From Clostridia bacterium (GTDB taxonomy: Bacteria; Bacillota; Clostridia; Oscillospirales; CAG-272), in NCBI GenBank assembly GCA_017465885.1, contig JAFTVG010000021.1, forward strand, positions 54,892 through 118,891: 64,000 nucleotides of DNA, read 5' to 3'. The notes beneath the pieces are model-generated. The model was given only the letters and a program-made list of their open reading frames with translations. It did no database searches and was not told the DNA's origin. Positions 61,144-64,000 of the stretch are shown here, piece after piece. Every line of letters begins with the position of its first letter. Position 1 is the stretch's first letter. Both the position numbers and the translations under genes were made by a program.

Positions 61144-62505
61144 TTATTGTTGGGTTCTTGCCACCATGGTGTCCCATTCCTTTTCGTCGATCATGGAACG
61201 GATGTCCTTGCCCGAGTATTCGGAAAGCTTTTCCACGTACTTTTCAAGCATTTCGGTGTTGTTCTTTGCCTTCCAGCCTGATTCTTCAAACCAATGGTAG
61301 GTCTTCGTCATCGCCTGCCAGCCGTCCATTTGACCAAACTCGGTGAAGATGGCTGCGGTGCGGAAGATGTCGTAGGTGCCGTTCATTTTCTTGTTGCCGG
61401 AGACCTTGTTGTAGCACTCGTTGATGTTACTGCCGTTGAAGTAGTCCTTGGCGCCAAACTCGGAGGGAGCGGCAACCGCCTCGGGGTTGTCAAAGAGCAC
61501 GTAGCTGACCTTGATGTCGGTCATTGCTTCGCCCTCAAAGTCCCACTGTCTGCCCCAGTCGAACATATGACCCATCTCGTGGAGCATCAGGAAGTTGTAG
61601 TCGGTCACGCCCATCTTGTCTCTCTGCGCCATCTTTCCAAGGTCGGTGTACATAAAGGTCATATCTGCCGAGATGACCATATAGTCGCCCATTACGTAGC
61701 CGGGGTATTCTTCCGCCTCGTATGCCTTGAAGATGATGTGCTGATAGGGCACGAAGCCGGTCAATTCAATGTAGGAGCGATAGGTGTTTTCCATCTGGTC
61801 AGCCCACTGCTTCATACGCTCGTCGGTCACTCTTGCTCTTTTTAAAATCTCGGGACCCATACGCACGGTGAACAGACCGTTGGTGCTCTTCCACTCCATG
61901 TAGCGGTCGCAGCCGCCGGTCAGCTCCTCAAACTTCCATCTGATCTCGTTGCCCGCACCCTCGAAGAGTGCCAGCTCAGGGCTTTCGCTGCCAGCGGCAA
62001 GGGCGAAAATGGGGTTGACAGCGCTCTTTAATGCGAAGGTGCCGTCGCCGAAGTCCTCTAAATAGAAGAGCTGCTTTCTGTCGGGGTTGGAGGCGGAGGC
62101 GGGGAAGACCTTGGTGGTGCCGCCGGGCAGAGCCTTTTGCGCGGTCAGTGCAAAAGAGGGCAGGTCGCCCGCGTAAAGCACGTAGCCTCTGCGGCCCTTG
62201 GCGTCAACGAAGGATTCGACCGTCCAGCAGGTGCGCTTGTAGTCGGTCTCTTCATAGCCGGGGGTGTTGGTGTTGTCGTAGCCCAGCACCTTACCGTCGG
62301 TGGAGGTGATCTTGTAAAGACCGAAGGGGATCTTCACGGGCTCTGCCTCCACGTCCTCGGGAGAGGTGCCCTGGGGCAGGGTGGTGCTCAGCTCGGGAGA
62401 GGGGTTGGAGGGGGTACTCGGATCCTCGGTCTTGTCTTTGTTACAGGATGCAAAAAGGGTCAGGGCAAAGAGCAGGGTCAGCAATAGTGCAAGCGTTCTT
62501 TTCAT
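61144..62505 (-). CDS. M60-like metallopeptidase lipoprotein 1
   Basis: A 453-residue lipoprotein: signal with Cys near 21 (TLFASC), Ser/Pro/Thr linker to ~55, a beta-rich segment (~58-200, YKITSTDGKVLGYD, maybe ricin-like trefoil), then a zinc peptidase domain. LMLHEMGHMFDWGRQWDFEGE gives HExGH and a downstream Glu, as in the M60-like (gluzincin) family, known for cutting O-glycosylated mucin-type proteins. A helical C-terminal part ends EKEWDTMVART. The start ATG 62505 lies after AAAGGA. It is a tandem paralogue of the next gene and has no promoter of its own that I can see. Confidence 0.82.
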   Translation of the reverse strand: MKRTLALLLTLLFALTLFASCNKDKTEDPSTPSNPSPELSTTLPQGTSPEDVEAEPVKIPFGLYKITSTDGKVLGYDNTNTPGYEETDYKRTCWTVESFVDAKGRRGYVLYAGDLPSFALTAQKALPGGTTKVFPASASNPDRKQLFYLEDFGDGTFALKSAVNPIFALAAGSESPELALFEGAGNEIRWKFEELTGGCDRYMEWKSTNGLFTVRMGPEILKRARVTDERMKQWADQMENTYRSYIELTGFVPYQHIIFKAYEAEEYPGYVMGDYMVISADMTFMYTDLGKMAQRDKMGVTDYNFLMLHEMGHMFDWGRQWDFEGEAMTDIKVSYVLFDNPEAVAAPSEFGAKDYFNGSNINECYNKVSGNKKMNGTYDIFRTAAIFTEFGQMDGWQAMTKTYHWFEESGWKAKNNTEMLEKYVEKLSEYSGKDIRSMIDEKEWDTMVARTQQ

Positions 62506-62568
62506 TGGTGTCCGTCCTTTCCGTTTTGTAAAACGATCTTTCTTTTTGTTTTGATGTGCCATATAGCG

Positions 62569-62598
62569 TAAGATCCTTCGGCGAGCCGAAGGATCTTA
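62569..62598 (-). other. Hairpin between the two M60-like genes
   Basis: TAAGATCCTTCGGC (62569-62582), loop GA, GCCGAAGGATCTTA (62585-62598). There is no T-run on either side; likely partial termination or mRNA processing between two co-transcribed genes. Confidence 0.5.
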
Positions 62599-62624
62599 TT
62601 CTCAAAAGGGGGTATCGGCGGGGG

Positions 62625-64000
62625 TCATTCACCCGAATAGCCGTATTTGGTCATAAAGACGTTCCACTCCTCGTCGGTGAAGAGGGCTCTCACGTCCTTG
62701 CCGGAGAACTTGGACAGCTTTGCCACGAAGTTTTCAAACTTCTCATAGTTGACGTAGGTGGTCCTGCCTTCCTTGTAAAGCTCGGCGTACGCCTGCTTGT
62801 AGACCGTCCAGTTTGCATCGTCGATCTCTCTCTGGATCTCCACGAACTTCAGAGCCGCACCGTAAGCGCCGTACTCCAAGCTCTTTCCGATGGGCTTCTT
62901 TCCTGCCGCCAGACCCACGTAGCATTCCTCGATCTGTCTGTGGCCGTCCTTGCCGTCGGCATAGAAGTAGCTGGTGGCACCGTACTCGGAGGGAGCGGCA
63001 CAGCCGCCGCCTGCCTGCAGAACGTATGCGACCTTCAGGTCGGTCATCATTTCGGCTTCAAAGTACCAGGGCTGCTGGTTGTCGAACATATGACCCATTT
63101 CGTGCAGTGCACAGAAGTTCCAGTCGATGACGCCGTCCTTCTTCCAACGGGTCGCCATCTTGTTCAGATCTCCCTTGATGAAGCTTTCGGAGATGGTGAT
63201 GACGTTGTAGTGCTCGGTGGAGTTCCAAACGTAGCCGATGTGGGGAGAGGGCTCGTAGCCCTTGACCACGATGCTCTCGTGGGCGGTGAAGGTGGTCAGG
63301 TCGAGGTAATGGTTGTAGGCGTCGTCCAGGTTGTTTGCCCAGGTCTGGAGCATCTCGTCGGTCACCTTTGCGGCGCGGTGGATGTTGGTTGCCAGACGAA
63401 CGACCACGTTTCCTTCGTCGCTGATGTACTGCACGAAGGCGTCTCCGCCGCCGCGGGTCTTCATTTCCAGATTGAAGGAGGTAATGCCGGTGGCACTTTC
63501 TCTCTTCTCAAAGACCAGCTTGCCGTCCTTTAAGGACATGCAAAGCGAGCGATCCTTGTTGATCACGAAGGTGTAGGAGCCGTCTTCGTTTTCTTCGATG
63601 CGCCACTGCAGGGTCTCTCTCTTGTCATCGTAGTAGGTGGTGGAGCCGCTGGTGTATTTCTTTCCGCGGAAGACCACGTCATCGCCTTCGCTTACGTAGA
63701 AGCGGTCGGGCGAGCCCAGCACGTGCATGCTGTCGCTTCCTGCAAAGACCAGATAGTAGGGATCCTTGTGGGTCTGATATACGATGGTCAGCTCATTGAG
63801 CTCACCGCCAAGACCGGAGGCGACGTTCACGTCGTCCTTCTCGCCCTTTTTGGCGTAGCTGATGGGGGTGGTGGTGCCCACGGGGGTCACGGTATACTGA
63901 CCAACGGGCAGCACGCCCAGCTCCTCCTCGGTCATCGGCTCACCCTCCTTTTTCTCATCCTGGGAGGGAGAGGGGGAAGGAAGGGAGGGGGTGGGTGTTA
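62625..64000 (-). CDS. M60-like metallopeptidase lipoprotein 2, 5' end outside the window
   Basis: An open frame of at least 457 residues that continues past 64000. The visible start is a Pro/Ser/Thr linker of lipoprotein type (PTPSLPSPSPSQDEKKEGE), so the signal lies beyond the window. A beta-rich segment follows, then LHEMGHMFDNQQPWYFEAE with HExGH and the later Glu at the same spacing as in paralogue 1. Both share TVKxG/APSEYGA and GKDVRALFTDEEW-type ends. The ATG at 63935 is internal. Predicted to act on glycoproteins outside the cell. Confidence 0.82.
   Translation of the reverse strand, partial: TPTPSLPSPSPSQDEKKEGEPMTEEELGVLPVGQYTVTPVGTTTPISYAKKGEKDDVNVASGLGGELNELTIVYQTHKDPYYLVFAGSDSMHVLGSPDRFYVSEGDDVVFRGKKYTSGSTTYYDDKRETLQWRIEENEDGSYTFVINKDRSLCMSLKDGKLVFEKRESATGITSFNLEMKTRGGGDAFVQYISDEGNVVVRLATNIHRAAKVTDEMLQTWANNLDDAYNHYLDLTTFTAHESIVVKGYEPSPHIGYVWNSTEHYNVITISESFIKGDLNKMATRWKKDGVIDWNFCALHEMGHMFDNQQPWYFEAEMMTDLKVAYVLQAGGGCAAPSEYGATSYFYADGKDGHRQIEECYVGLAAGKKPIGKSLEYGAYGAALKFVEIQREIDDANWTVYKQAYAELYKEGRTTYVNYEKFENFVAKLSKFSGKDVRALFTDEEWNVFMTKYGYSGE

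Noticed and set aside
59078..61177. Long minus-strand frames opposite the deacetylase and serine dehydratase genes
   Set aside because: Both + genes have full family motifs; the minus frames have no start signals or recognisable domains.

Overview
The window (about 55% G+C by eye, not computed) reads as a chromosome segment of an anaerobic, spore-forming, probably gut-dwelling Clostridia bacterium (phylum Bacillota). The main reasons are sigma-G (52661-53461) and SpoVT (29025-29576) for sporulation, a Gram-positive type PolC, the pyrH-frr-uppS-cdsA-dxr-rseP-ispG-polC cluster, a short acyl carrier protein, HrcA/CIRCE heat-shock control, an oxygen-sensitive type iron-sulfur serine dehydratase, and many lipoproteins with Ser/Pro/Thr linkers. 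No species can be named from the sequence alone.

Layout. 0-8 kb: a polysaccharide flippase, phosphofructokinase, a ComM-type ATPase, a PrsA-like lipoprotein preceded by a cluster of DnaA-box-like sites, an EamA transporter and a PHP phosphatase. 8-10.3 kb: an orphan sugar-binding lipoprotein with a consensus promoter, then a 160-bp tandem repeat block ending at a tRNA-Arg gene. 10.5-25 kb: a co-directional run of tsaE, tsaB, rpiB, a glycosyltransferase-GtrA fusion and the conserved pyrH...polC cluster, joining translation recycling, cell-wall lipid carrier synthesis, phospholipid synthesis, the MEP isoprenoid pathway and replication. 25-29.6 kb: glucokinase-type ROK kinase with Mini-RNase III, pgk and tpiA, and SpoVT. 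29.7-31.7 kb: a three-gene sigma/anti-sigma/membrane-protein cassette between 36-bp perfect direct repeats. 31.8-45.6 kb: a GH89 alpha-N-acetylglucosaminidase lipoprotein, a DUF1643 protein, a calcium P-type ATPase, pyruvate kinase, a cation/proton antiporter and two unrecognised proteins. 45.7-50.6 kb: an accessory zone with a mini lipoprotein, CIRCE-controlled Hsp20, guaB, three tRNAs, a four-helix-bundle protein gene and its frameshifted partner. 50.7-64 kb: a penicillin-binding-protein-like lipoprotein, sigma-G, acpP, an mnmM-dehydrogenase-EamA run, a DEDDh exonuclease, a DUF6472 protein, a polysaccharide deacetylase lipoprotein, serine dehydratase and two M60-like metallopeptidase lipoproteins, the last running off the window end.

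How the genes work together. Five glycolytic functions (ROK glucokinase, pfk, tpi, pgk, pyk) are present. The surface proteins (GH89, two M60-like peptidases, deacetylase, sugar-binding protein) fit use of host or dietary glycans; this is inference from family knowledge.

The most unusual feature is a family of hairpin arrays at about 46.1-46.3, 49.2-49.4 and 49.45-49.65 kb. Each has three copies of a 6-7-bp box in one orientation and then four in the opposite one, with small hairpins between them and nearly the same spacing, although box and stem sequences differ between arrays. One array ends exactly at the -35 box of the four-helix-bundle gene. I know of no described system that matches, so it is the lead candidate for something new. 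Sigma-A type promoters in this window are also very regular: 17-bp spacers throughout, often with TGTGN before the -10 box.
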